Source: Arthrobacter sp. ISL-48
GTDB lineage: Bacteria > Actinomycetota > Actinomycetes > Actinomycetales > Micrococcaceae
Length of the DNA stretch: 64,000 nt
Assembly (NCBI RefSeq): GCF_018613805.1
Contig: NZ_JAGGPL010000003.1
Location: 186,001 to 250,000, forward strand
Direction of reading: 5' to 3'
Shown here: in pieces, positions 24,117 through 34,651 of the stretch
How the letters are laid out: each line of letters begins with the position of its first letter
Numbering within the stretch: the first letter of the stretch is position 1
Made by a program: the position numbers and the translations under genes
The notes under the pieces: generated by a model
Database searches by the model: none
What the model was told of the DNA's origin: nothing
The model's input: only the letters and a program-made list of their open reading frames with translations

Positions 24117-24983
24117 TCAGAACGCCCGTCGGGGAAGGCCGACTGCGTCACACATCACATCTATGACGGCTGCATTAACTTCCTCCTCCAGCCGGGAGAA
24201 AAGGCGGACCTGTTCCACCGCCTGATAGAGCAGCATTTCCAGGCCGGGAACCACGGAGCCGCCGTTTGCCTGCCAGGCCGATGCGATCCTGCTGGGCCAG
24301 GGGTCGTAGGCCACGTCCAGCAGCACTCCGCCCGTTCGTGCCCCGATTCCAGCCAGTTCACCGGCAAGTCCGTCGGCAGCGCGCGGCGGCAATGTCGAGA
24401 TAACGACGTCGGCACTTGCCGTATGCGCGGCGGCCTCTGCCAGAGGCCTTACGTCGATTCCCAGGCCCACGGCAGCGGCGGCGGTGCGGGCTTCCACGGC
24501 CCGTCCGGTATCCCGGACGAAAATCTGGACGGACTCCGCGCCCAGGTCCTTGAGCGCTGCCACCGCGGCTGCCGATGTTCCTCCCCCGCCCAGGATCACG
24601 GCGGCCGGGGCCGGAACCGCCCCGGCATTCCGGACGGCGTTGACGATCCCCGCGACGTCGGTGTTGTAGCCGATCCTCCGGACAGCGTTGCTGGCATCGT
24701 CGCCCTCGAACGCGACAGTGTTGACGACGCGCAGTACGCTGGCCACGCCGCGCACCTCATCCACTTCGGACATCATGGCGGTTTTCAGGGGCATGGTGAC
24801 TGACAGGCCCCGCCATCCGTCCTTGGCCCGAACGTCCCGCATGAAGTCCGGCAATGCCTGCGCCGTGACGTCAACGGCCGTGTAGCTGATGTCGATCCCC
24901 AGCTTGCCGTAGGCCGCCAGGTGCAGGGCTGGTGACTTCGAGTGGCTGATCGGATGGCCCAGGACTGCAGCCCGCAGCCTCAT
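24117..24983 (-). CDS. aroE: Shikimate dehydrogenase
   Basis: NADPH-dependent reduction of 3-dehydroshikimate. The shikimate-binding N-terminus [17 protein letters not shown] and catalytic Lys67 in [10 protein letters not shown] are present, as is the Rossmann segment [16 protein letters not shown]. The start is the ATG at 24983, which overlaps the mltG stop by 4 bases (ATGA); a GTG at 25010 would add nine residues but has no ribosome binding site. About 288 residues. Confidence 0.95.
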   Translation of the reverse strand: MRLRAAVLGHPISHSKSPALHLAAYGKLGIDISYTAVDVTAQALPDFMRDVRAKDGWRGLSVTMPLKTAMMSEVDEVRGVASVLRVVNTVAFEGDDASNAVRRIGYNTDVAGIVNAVRNAGAVPAPAAVILGGGGTSAAAVAALKDLGAESVQIFVRDTGRAVEARTAAAAVGLGIDVRPLAEAAAHTASADVVISTLPPRAADGLAGELAGIGARTGGVLLDVAYDPWPSRIASAWQANGGSVVPGLEMLLYQAVEQVRLFSRLEEEVNAAVIDVMCDAVGLPRRAF

Positions 24984-26650
24984 GAACAGCGGCCCGTGTG
25001 CGCCTGACACCAGCTGTTGTACTGGGCTACGTACGTGTTGTGTTCGGCCAGCGTCTTGGAGAACTTGGTCTCCTTGGTATCCAGGTTGATGGTCACCCAG
25101 AAAAGGTAGTCGTTGGCCTTCGGCTTGGCCGCGGCGTCAATGGCCGTCTTGCCGGGCGATCCAATGGGCCCGGGCGGCAAGCCTGGGTTGGCGTAAGTGT
25201 TGTAGGGATTGGACTTGTCTTCGCGCTCGGCGTCGGTGAAGTTGAAGCTCCTGGTGCCAAGGCCGTAGGTGACCGCGGAGTCCACCTGAAGGAAGCCGCC
25301 GGTCTGGTCGTTGGGCTTGAGTCGGTTGTAGATGGCACCGGCAACGTCGCCGTAGTCCGCTTGGCCGCCTTCCGCCTGCACGATGCTCGCAACGATCAGG
25401 GCCTCGTACTGTTTCGTGGGGTCCGTAATGCCCTGTGACACGAGCTCGTCCAGTGTCGATTTGACCAGGGACTGGAGGATGTCCTTTGCGGGGGTCCCCA
25501 GCGGGAATCGGTATTCACCCGGGGCCAGGAAGCCCTCAAGGTTCTTGGCGGCAGCAGGAACGCCGAACTGCCCCGGGGAATCGCTGAGTGCCTTGAGCTG
25601 TGCCAGCGGCACTCCGGATCCTTCAGAGATTGCCTCCAGGGACTCGCCGATCCTCAGCCCGGCACTCAGGGCGAAATAAATGACCTTGCTCTTGTCCTTG
25701 CCGAGCAGGACATTAACGGCGTCGGCGTTTTTCATCTCCATCTTGAAGGTGTAATCCCCCGGCGCCAGGGTTCCGCCGGAGGCAGTGAACGCCTGCAGGA
25801 AGGTGTCCGCATTCGCAACCACCTTTCCACTCTCCAGGGCGGTGGCTACCGCCCGGGGGCCTTCGCCGGCCTGGACGGTCACCTGGACCTCGCCGGTGCC
25901 GGGACCGGGGTAGTCGCTTGCTTTGTCGTTTCCGAGCAGCGGCTTGAGGAACTGGGCGCCGACGGCAACAGCGGTAACAAAAACTGCAAGGGTCAGCACC
26001 AAGGCCAGGAAGCGGCGCCGACGGCGGACTTTTTTGGAGGGACCGCGCACTACTGAAGCCGCTGAAGCACCGGTGAAGAGGCCGGCGTCGTGCGGATGAT
26101 GATCCTCGGGGTGGTGATCCTCAAGGGGGTGGGCTCCGTCGTAGTAAGGGCCGCCGTGCTCGATCTCGTAGGAGGCGCCGTCAACGTGGAGTCCTTCATG
26201 ATGATCCTGGCCGAGGTCCGCGTCGTGGTGGTAGATATCTTCAGGGGCGGGCTCCTCGTGGTGCACCGGTTCCTGGTGCAACGGTTCGTGGTGCACCGGT
26301 TCCTGGTGCAACGGTTGGTGGTGGAGGGTTTCGTAGCGATTGGGGGCGTGGGCCTCTTCATGGGCGGTGTGTTCGTGTACGCCGCGCCCTACGTAGGCCG
26401 GCTCGGCCGCCTGGATCGACGGCGGCGTATCGGGCGCCGTCGGGATGGAAGAGGCAGCCGTACCAGCAGGTGAAGCCTCCGCGGCGGTCATGGGAAAGTC
26501 ATCGCCTGTTTCGTACGCCTGTTCAGGAACGAGGCTGTTGCTTTCGGTGTGCCGGGACTTTTCCCGCGCGCGGAGCTCCTTGCGGGTCAGCGGCCTGGCC
26601 GCACCGCTGTCGGGGCTGCCGGAGGAGTCGTCATTGTTGGCCGGGCTCAC
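24980..26650 (-). CDS. mltG: Endolytic murein transglycosylase MltG with a histidine-rich cytoplasmic extension
   Basis: Cleaves nascent glycan strands at the membrane. The GTG start overlaps the ruvX stop by one base (TAGTG). The first ~205 residues are a disordered cytoplasmic region rich in His, Glu and Pro, including two identical 10-residue repeats. A single membrane helix follows (FLALVLTLAVFVTAVAVGA), then the YceG catalytic domain with Glu427 in ASIVQAEGGQ and the segment NPYNTYANPGLPPGPIGSPG. At 556 residues it is much longer than E. coli MltG (340) because of the extension. In mycobacteria and relatives the same gene also sits between ruvX and aroE. Confidence 0.94.
   Translation of the reverse strand: MSPANNDDSSGSPDSGAARPLTRKELRAREKSRHTESNSLVPEQAYETGDDFPMTAAEASPAGTAASSIPTAPDTPPSIQAAEPAYVGRGVHEHTAHEEAHAPNRYETLHHQPLHQEPVHHEPLHQEPVHHEEPAPEDIYHHDADLGQDHHEGLHVDGASYEIEHGGPYYDGAHPLEDHHPEDHHPHDAGLFTGASAASVVRGPSKKVRRRRRFLALVLTLAVFVTAVAVGAQFLKPLLGNDKASDYPGPGTGEVQVTVQAGEGPRAVATALESGKVVANADTFLQAFTASGGTLAPGDYTFKMEMKNADAVNVLLGKDKSKVIYFALSAGLRIGESLEAISEGSGVPLAQLKALSDSPGQFGVPAAAKNLEGFLAPGEYRFPLGTPAKDILQSLVKSTLDELVSQGITDPTKQYEALIVASIVQAEGGQADYGDVAGAIYNRLKPNDQTGGFLQVDSAVTYGLGTRSFNFTDAEREDKSNPYNTYANPGLPPGPIGSPGKTAIDAAAKPKANDYLFWVTINLDTKETKFSKTLAEHNTYVAQYNSWCQAHTGRCS
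26257..26316. repeat. Exact 30-bp tandem duplication inside mltG
   Basis: Two identical 30-base units (26257-26286 and 26287-26316) in tandem. Read on the minus strand they encode the histidine-rich decapeptide EPVHHEPLHQ twice. Further imperfect His-rich units lie on both sides. Being in phase, copy-number changes by slippage would keep the reading frame. Confidence 0.9.
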
Positions 26651-27243
26651 TATAGCCTTCCGTTATCTGAAGATCGGGTCTTGTCCTCCGGGGTCTGCCC
26701 ACGCGTTACCGGCGCAGTGTCCCCGGAACGCCACGGACGGGCGGGCGCAGTCACGCGGCTGCCAACGTCCGTTCCCCTGGCTTTTTGCATGTCGATGGCG
26801 TGCTGGAGGATTCCAGCCGCCGCGACCTGATCCACTACTTTACGGTGATTCCGGCTGCTCATGCCAGCTTCGTGAAGGTTCCGGTGGGCGGAGACGCTGC
26901 TGAGGCGCTCGTCAACGAGGTTCACGGGCACGTCCAGGCCGCGCGTTTCCAGCTCGCTGGCAAGCAGCCGTGCATACTCGGTTGCCATCCGCGCAGAGGC
27001 GTGTTCCTCGCCCTTCATGGTGCGCGGGAGCCCGACGATCACCTGGACGGCGCCGAGTTCCTCAGCGATTGACGCGATCACGCGGACGTCTGAGTTTTTC
27101 TTCGGGTTGCGGTCCAGGGTCTTGAGCGGCGTCGCCAGGATGGCGTCAGGGTCGCAGACTGCGACGCCCACCCGGACGGTGCCAACGTCCACCCCCAGTT
27201 TGATGCCCTGGGGGTAGGCGCCGGCTGCAGCAGGACTGGTCAT
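26650..27243 (-). CDS. ruvX: Holliday-junction resolvase-like RuvX (YqgF)
   Basis: RNase-H-like fold nuclease. The first catalytic Asp is in KLGVDVGTVRVGVAVCD, and the later segment NLVDERLSS carries the second acidic motif. YqgF proteins act in 16S rRNA 5'-end processing in E. coli and as resolvases in vitro, and which role applies here is not decidable from sequence. At 197 residues it is slightly long because of a polar C-terminal tail. It lies 8 bases after alaS. Confidence 0.93.
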   Translation of the reverse strand: MTSPAAAGAYPQGIKLGVDVGTVRVGVAVCDPDAILATPLKTLDRNPKKNSDVRVIASIAEELGAVQVIVGLPRTMKGEEHASARMATEYARLLASELETRGLDVPVNLVDERLSSVSAHRNLHEAGMSSRNHRKVVDQVAAAGILQHAIDMQKARGTDVGSRVTAPARPWRSGDTAPVTRGQTPEDKTRSSDNGRL

Positions 27244-27251
27244 AGGATGCT

Positions 27252-29930
<2,679 letters not shown>

Positions 29931-30042
29931 GAGCTGATTACATACCCTTCTTGGTTCACGCTTTTTCTGGCGCGTGACAGTTTGATTCAGATGGCAGCTC
30001 CGGCAAGCGGACGCTGCTGGTTAATTCTCCCGCGGCCGCAGG

Positions 30043-30273
30043 CTAACGGCGCGCAAGGTCCTGGGATTCGACGCCGAGCGCGGTGCGCAGATCTGTCTCG
30101 CGTTCGCGCATTCCGGACCGGACAGCATCCGCGAAGTCGTAGAGGCCGTCCGTGAGCCGGCCCACGGCCCGGTTCAAGCCGGCGGGCCCCAGGCTGGCTT
30201 GGGCCTCGGTGACCTTGCGGAAGGCGATGACTCCGATTGCCACGCCGATTCCCATCCAGACAAGTCGTTTCAT
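30043..30273 (-). CDS. Small membrane protein, DUF6167-like
   Basis: A 76-residue protein with one N-terminal membrane helix (KRLVWMGIGVAIGVIAFRKV) and an amphipathic, charged C-terminal part (LNRAVGRLTDGLYDFADAVR). It resembles the small actinobacterial DUF6167 family. It is encoded 19 bases after a DUF948 gene and before alaS, an arrangement recurring in actinobacteria. Function unknown; the family assignment is from memory of sequence features. Confidence 0.75.
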   Translation of the reverse strand: MKRLVWMGIGVAIGVIAFRKVTEAQASLGPAGLNRAVGRLTDGLYDFADAVRSGMRERETDLRTALGVESQDLARR

Positions 30274-30292
30274 GTTCAGTTCTCCGGGTGGC

Positions 30293-30667
30293 TTAGCGGC
30301 TGCGACGGCCGGCGGTGGGCTTCTTGCGGTTGGCCAGGGCTGTGCGGACGCCGTAGCTGAAGGCTGCCACCTTGATCAGCGGCGAGCCGACGGTCGCGGC
30401 AACCAATGAGGACAGCGCGGAGATGTTCGCCGAGGCATCCGAGACGTTGGAGGCAATGCCGTCCACCTTTTTCAGCTGCTGGTTGGTGGTGGACACGGTC
30501 GCCGTGACTTCGTCCATGAGAGGTGTCGCGCCGTCGCTGATGGACCGGATGGACGTCCGTATCTCGTCGAACACCTTGCCGAGCTTCAGGATCGGTACGG
30601 CGAGCAGCAACACCAGGAGCGCAAACACCCCGGCAGCGATCAGGCCGGCAATATCGCCACCAGACAT
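30293..30667 (-). CDS. DUF948 domain protein
   Basis: A 124-residue protein with an N-terminal membrane helix (IAGLIAAGVFALLVLLLAVPIL) and a long helical, likely coiled-coil stretch with heptad-like spacing (EIRTSIRSISDGATPLMDEV and onward). It ends in a second hydrophobic patch and a basic tail (NRKKPTAGRRSR). DUF948 proteins are short membrane coiled-coil proteins of unknown function, distantly similar to chemotaxis-type signalling helices. Paired with the DUF6167-like gene. Confidence 0.82.
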   Translation of the reverse strand: MSGGDIAGLIAAGVFALLVLLLAVPILKLGKVFDEIRTSIRSISDGATPLMDEVTATVSTTNQQLKKVDGIASNVSDASANISALSSLVAATVGSPLIKVAAFSYGVRTALANRKKPTAGRRSR

Positions 30668-30760
30668 AGACGTTCATCTCCTCGAAATTCTGTGAATCTG
30701 TTTAATCGGCGCGCGCAGTCTTCCTGCGTCCCGCAGATGCCCCCCAAGTACCTTACATAC

Positions 30761-30794
30761 AAAGAAGCCCGCGGCGCTTGCCACGGGCTTCTTT
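30761..30794 (-). terminator. Rho-independent terminator of rpsD
   Basis: A perfect 11-base-pair stem (AAAGAAGCCCG at 30761-30771 against its complement at 30784-30794) with a 12-base loop lies 18 bases downstream of the rpsD stop. On the minus-strand RNA the stem ends in CUUCUUUGU, giving a short U-rich tail. Confidence 0.85.
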
Positions 30795-30811
30795 GGATAC
30801 GCTGCTGGGAT

Positions 30812-31438
30812 TTAGCGTGCGTAGAATTCGACGACGAGCTGCTCTTCGCAGGTCACGGGGACCTCGGAGCGCTTCGGGCGGCGGACCAGGCGGGCCTGGA
30901 GGGCGTCAAGCTTGACGTCCAGGTAGGCCGGAACCTGGGGCAGGACGTCGCGGTGTGCACCGGCTGCGGCAACCTGGAGCGGAACCATGGTTTCGCTGCG
31001 GCTGTGGACGTGGACCAGCTGGCCTTCGCTGACGCGGAAGGACGGGCGGTCAACACGGATGCCGTCAACCAGGATGTGGCGGTGCACCACGAGCTGGCGG
31101 GCCTGGGCGATGGTGCGGGCGAAGCCTGCGCGCAGCACGAGGGCGTCGAGACGCATTTCGAGCAGTTCGATCAGGTTTTCACCGGTCAGGCCCTTGGTGC
31201 GGCGTGCTTCTTCGAAGGCACGGGTCATCTGGGCTTCGCGGATGCCGTACTGGGCGCGCAGACGCTGCTTTTCGCGCAGCCGTACGGCGTAGTCGGAGTC
31301 CTGCTTCTTGCGGGCACGGCCATGCTCGCCGGGGCCGTACGGACGGCGCTCCATGTACTTGGCGGCCTTAGGGGTCAGAGCGATGCCGAGTGCACGCGAG
31401 AGGCGTGCTGTACGGCGAGCACGAGTGTTGTTAGCCAC
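30812..31438 (-). CDS. rpsD: 30S ribosomal protein S4
   Basis: Primary 16S rRNA-binding protein. The 208-residue protein has the typical N-terminus and a C-terminal S4 RNA-binding domain with MRLDALVLRAGFARTIAQARQLVVHRHILVDG. The zinc-binding cysteines seen in some S4 proteins are absent (C- form), common in bacteria. The gene stands alone and not in the alpha operon. It is followed by a strong terminator and preceded by a 228-base non-coding region that may hold its promoter and leader. Confidence 0.98.
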   Translation of the reverse strand: MANNTRARRTARLSRALGIALTPKAAKYMERRPYGPGEHGRARKKQDSDYAVRLREKQRLRAQYGIREAQMTRAFEEARRTKGLTGENLIELLEMRLDALVLRAGFARTIAQARQLVVHRHILVDGIRVDRPSFRVSEGQLVHVHSRSETMVPLQVAAAGAHRDVLPQVPAYLDVKLDALQARLVRRPKRSEVPVTCEEQLVVEFYAR

Positions 31439-31637
31439 TTGTGTCCTTCCAATATCTGCGGTGTGTCAGTGTTACTGGCCTCCACGATGGAGAGCATCGG
31501 CCAACCGCTGCCTTTTGCTACTGGGCGCCGGGCGCAGCTCACCAGATAATTCAGATCAGCATAAAATACTGAAATTCGCGGGAGTGTGCGTCCGTGCCTT
31601 GCCAGACAACGAACAATCTTACCAGTTGTTCCCCTAC

Positions 31638-31667
31638 TTCCCGCACTTTCCCCTCCGGGGGCGGGAA
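31638..31667 (-). terminator. Probable terminator of rarA
   Basis: Arms TTCCCGC (31638-31644) and GCGGGAA (31661-31667) plus an inner CCCC/GGGG stem form a hairpin directly at the rarA stop codon. It lies in the 228-base gap before rpsD. No U-tract follows, so strength is uncertain. The rest of that gap contains no visible gene. Confidence 0.5.
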
Positions 31668-33122
31668 TCAGTTTCCGCGGATGATCTTCCGCAGCCGTTC
31701 AAGCCTCACAGCAATGTCCCGTTCTGCGCCGTTGGCCGTGGGGTCGTAGTAGTCCTTACCCACAAGGTCGTCGGGCGGGTACTGCTGGGTGGCCACGGAG
31801 TGCGGCGCGTCGTGCGCGTACTTGTAGCCCAGCCCATGACCCAGCTGCTTCGACCCCGGGTAATGCGCATCGCGCAGGTGCGCCGGAATTCCGTTGCCCA
31901 GTCCTGCGCGGACGTCCGCAACGGCTTTGTTCAATCCCATATAGGCGGCGTTGGACTTCGGGGCCGTGGCGAGATGGACCACAGCTTCGGCCAGGACGAT
32001 GCGGCCTTCCGGCATGCCGATCAGCTGCACCGCCTGGGCAGCGGCCACGGCTGTCTGGAGGGCCGTAGGGTCAGCCATACCGACGTCCTCGGCCGCGGAA
32101 ATCACGATGCGCCGGGCAATGAAGCGCGGGTCTTCTCCCGCCTCGAGCATCCGGGCCAGGTAGTGCAGGGATGCGTCGACGTCGGAGCCGCGGACGGACT
32201 TGATGAAGGCACTGGCCACATCGTAGTGCTGGTCGCCGGCCCGGTCATAGCGGACGGCGGCAACATCCAGCGCGCGCTCGGTGTGCTTAAGCTCAACGGT
32301 GACTGGAACGGCGTCTGCACCGTCGGCATCATCCGCATCGCCAAACGCCACTCCGGCGGCAGCCTCCAGCGCCGTCAGTGCCCGCCTGGCATCCCCGCCG
32401 GACAGCCTCACGAGGTGGGCGAGTGCTTCATCGCTCAACTCCACCTTCCCGTTCAGCCCCCGGACATCGGCCACCGCCCGCCGGACCAGGCCTTCGACGT
32501 CGGCATCCGTGAGCGGTTTCAGCGTCAGCAGGAGGGATCTGGACAGGAGGGGCGAGACCACCGAGAACGACGGATTTTCCGTGGTTGCCGCCACCAGGAC
32601 CACCCAGCGGTTCTCCACCCCCGGCAGCAGCGCGTCCTGCTGGGCTTTGTTGAAGCGGTGGATTTCATCCAGGAAAAGGACCGTGGTGGTCCTGTAGAGA
32701 TCCCGCGCTGTCAACGCTTCATCCATAACGCGGCGGACGTCCTTGACGCCTGCCGTGATCGCGGACAGCTCCACGAACTTCCGTCCCGGCCCCCTGGCGA
32801 TCACGTGGGCCAGGGTGGTCTTCCCTGTCCCGGGAGGGCCCCACAGGATCAAAGAGCTTGGGCCGGCGGGTCCGCCTGCGTCAGCCCCGGCGGCCAGTTG
32901 CCGCAGTGGTGACCCCTGTCCGAGGAGGTGCTGCTGGCCCACCACGTCGTCCAGGGTGCGCGGCCGCATGCGGACGGCAAGTGGGCTCCGCGGCGAGGCC
33001 GTACTGCCCGGCGTAGCCTTGCCGGCCCCACTCTTGCCCGGCACGGTCCCGCCAGCTGGCGACGGAACGATCCCGCCGTCGTCGTCATCGTTGCCGGCCG
33101 CTTGGCCGAAGAGATCATCCAC
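31668..33122 (-). CDS. rarA: Replication-associated recombination protein A (RarA/MgsA)
   Basis: AAA+ ATPase of the clamp-loader family that acts at stalled forks. The Walker A is [10 protein letters not shown] near residues 95-104, Walker B is FLDEIHRF, the sensor segment is [19 protein letters not shown], and the C-terminal tetramerisation domain has [18 protein letters not shown]. At 484 residues it is normal. The N-terminus begins [10 protein letters not shown], which resembles the clamp-binding start of family members. The GTG start has no evident ribosome binding site; a TAGCCT box six bases upstream suggests a leaderless mRNA. Confidence 0.95.
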   Translation of the reverse strand: MDDLFGQAAGNDDDDGGIVPSPAGGTVPGKSGAGKATPGSTASPRSPLAVRMRPRTLDDVVGQQHLLGQGSPLRQLAAGADAGGPAGPSSLILWGPPGTGKTTLAHVIARGPGRKFVELSAITAGVKDVRRVMDEALTARDLYRTTTVLFLDEIHRFNKAQQDALLPGVENRWVVLVAATTENPSFSVVSPLLSRSLLLTLKPLTDADVEGLVRRAVADVRGLNGKVELSDEALAHLVRLSGGDARRALTALEAAAGVAFGDADDADGADAVPVTVELKHTERALDVAAVRYDRAGDQHYDVASAFIKSVRGSDVDASLHYLARMLEAGEDPRFIARRIVISAAEDVGMADPTALQTAVAAAQAVQLIGMPEGRIVLAEAVVHLATAPKSNAAYMGLNKAVADVRAGLGNGIPAHLRDAHYPGSKQLGHGLGYKYAHDAPHSVATQQYPPDDLVGKDYYDPTANGAERDIAVRLERLRKIIRGN

Positions 33123-33192
33123 ATAGATAGGCTACTCATAGTTCACCGTCCGGTTTCGCCTACCGGTCACGTCCATCAAACAAAGGATCGCC

Positions 33193-33867
33193 ATGTCCGA
33201 ACGCGCCGCGGCCCGCGGAGCCGGCCCGGTGTCCGTGCGGACCGCCTTTGTGCCGGGAGCGCGGCTCCCCGGTTGGCTGGAAAGGTTCGCCGCAGCACAC
33301 GGCGGCTTCCGGCCCAGCGACGACGACGACGGCGTGCGGCTCGTCGGAGCCGACGGCACCACCGCCCTTCTCAAGGCCCCATGGCCGGTGGACGGCCGGC
33401 CGGGCCGGGGCGCCGATCCGCTGGAACGGCTGGCGTCCATCGCCTGCCAGCCAAGGACAACCGGCCTGGTATTAGTCAGGCGCGGCGGCTTTGGGGTGGC
33501 CGTTGCCAGGGAAGGCATCATTCTGGCTTCCAAGACCGGATCCAAGTATGTGCAGTCACGGACAGCGGCAGGAGGACAATCCCAGCAGCGTTTCGCCCGG
33601 CGCCGAGCCAATCAGGCCGATGATCTGGTGGAAGCCGTCGCGGGACATGCCGCAAGGACCTTCACTGGCCACCTGATCGAATACCTTGCGCCCGGCGGGG
33701 ACAGGGCCCTCGCCGGGCTGGTCCTGGCGGAGCCCGCCCTGAAAGAATTCTCGGGGTCCCCGCGGCTGGCCTTCCTGGATGTCCCCGATCCCAGGGCTGC
33801 GGTACTCAAGAAGGCGGCAGCGGATGTTTGTTCGGTGCGGATTACAGTGACGGACGCCACGGGCTAA
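33193..33867 (+). CDS. acVLRF1-family peptidyl-tRNA hydrolase / release factor-like protein
   Basis: A 224-residue protein of the actinobacterial branch of the Vms1/ANKZF1 release-factor-1-like (VLRF1) family. The family signature GGQSQQRFARRRANQ is at 127-141, with the presumed catalytic Gln129. In yeast Vms1 the matching glutamine region cleaves peptidyl-tRNA on stalled 60S subunits; a rescue role on bacterial 50S subunits is the inferred function. Upstream AAAGGA at about 6 bases from ATG is a good binding site. It is divergent from rarA and runs convergently into the GNAT gene with a 7-base gap. Confidence 0.85.
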   Translation: MSERAAARGAGPVSVRTAFVPGARLPGWLERFAAAHGGFRPSDDDDGVRLVGADGTTALLKAPWPVDGRPGRGADPLERLASIACQPRTTGLVLVRRGGFGVAVAREGIILASKTGSKYVQSRTAAGGQSQQRFARRRANQADDLVEAVAGHAARTFTGHLIEYLAPGGDRALAGLVLAEPALKEFSGSPRLAFLDVPDPRAAVLKKAAADVCSVRITVTDATG

Positions 33868-33874
33868 TAACAGG

Positions 33875-34648
33875 TCAGCAACCCGTCAAGGCGCGCTTCG
33901 GCCTCTCCTGGCGGTAGGAGTAGCGGCCGGTTTCCCCAAAGCCGGCCTTGGCGTAAAGGGCCCGGGCGCCCTCGTTGGAGGCCATGACCAGCAGCCAGAG
34001 CCTGTCCGTTCCTGCCGCCGCTGCTCCGTTAATCAGCGATTGCAGCACCAGCCCTGCGAAGCCCCGACGCCGGACGGCGGCCCGGGTGGCCATGCAGTAG
34101 ATTCCGCCGTGACCGTCCACCAGGGCGAGGCGACCGACGGCGGCGGGGACGCCGTCGTCGGACCTCACCAGCGCGTACAGCGACGGACACCCGGTCAGGA
34201 TGCGCCGCGCCGTTTCCAGTTCCTCAGGTCCGCCGCGGCCGTCTACGCTCCACCACAAGTCCAGCCACTCGTCGGTGGGAAGGTCCGCCAGCTCAGCCAC
34301 CCCTTGGGCTGTGGCGGGCGGAGCAGTGGCGGCAGCGGTGGCCCTCCCCATGATGAGGGTTTCCGACTGGCGGGTGTAGCCCTGCGTGTCCAGCAATGCG
34401 TTCAGGGCAGCGTTGCCAGGCGTGTCCGTGATCTGGTAGATCGACGGCAGCCTGCGGCTGCGGTACCATGACGCGGCATCCCGGACGGCGGCCACCGTAT
34501 CGCGCGGCTCCGTACGCGGCCAGACGGAGTTGGCGCGCTGCGTCACTCCGTCCGCCGCCCGGAGCACCCATTCCCCCGTGTCGTACCGTTCCGGCGCAGG
34601 CCAGGCGGCATCCATGAGGGCCTCGTAGGCGTCGATCCCCGGCTGCAT
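33875..34648 (-). CDS. GNAT-family N-acetyltransferase
   Basis: A 257-residue protein with a C-terminal GNAT domain. The acetyl-CoA-binding segment is AVRRRGFAGLVLQSLINGAA and the C-terminal motif VMASNEGARALYAKAGFGETGRYSYR is typical. The N-terminal half (YEALMDAAWPAPERYDTGEWVLRAA) is like that of a two-domain actinobacterial GNAT group. It is 3 bases after aspS (34652) in reading direction, so co-transcribed with it. The substrate is unknown. Confidence 0.87.
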   Translation of the reverse strand: MQPGIDAYEALMDAAWPAPERYDTGEWVLRAADGVTQRANSVWPRTEPRDTVAAVRDAASWYRSRRLPSIYQITDTPGNAALNALLDTQGYTRQSETLIMGRATAAATAPPATAQGVAELADLPTDEWLDLWWSVDGRGGPEELETARRILTGCPSLYALVRSDDGVPAAVGRLALVDGHGGIYCMATRAAVRRRGFAGLVLQSLINGAAAAGTDRLWLLVMASNEGARALYAKAGFGETGRYSYRQERPKRALTGC

Positions 34649-34651
34649 GGC

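Noticed and set aside
31308..32912. 534-codon open frame on the plus strand
   Set aside because: Covers the rpsD leader and rarA in antisense; no protein features.
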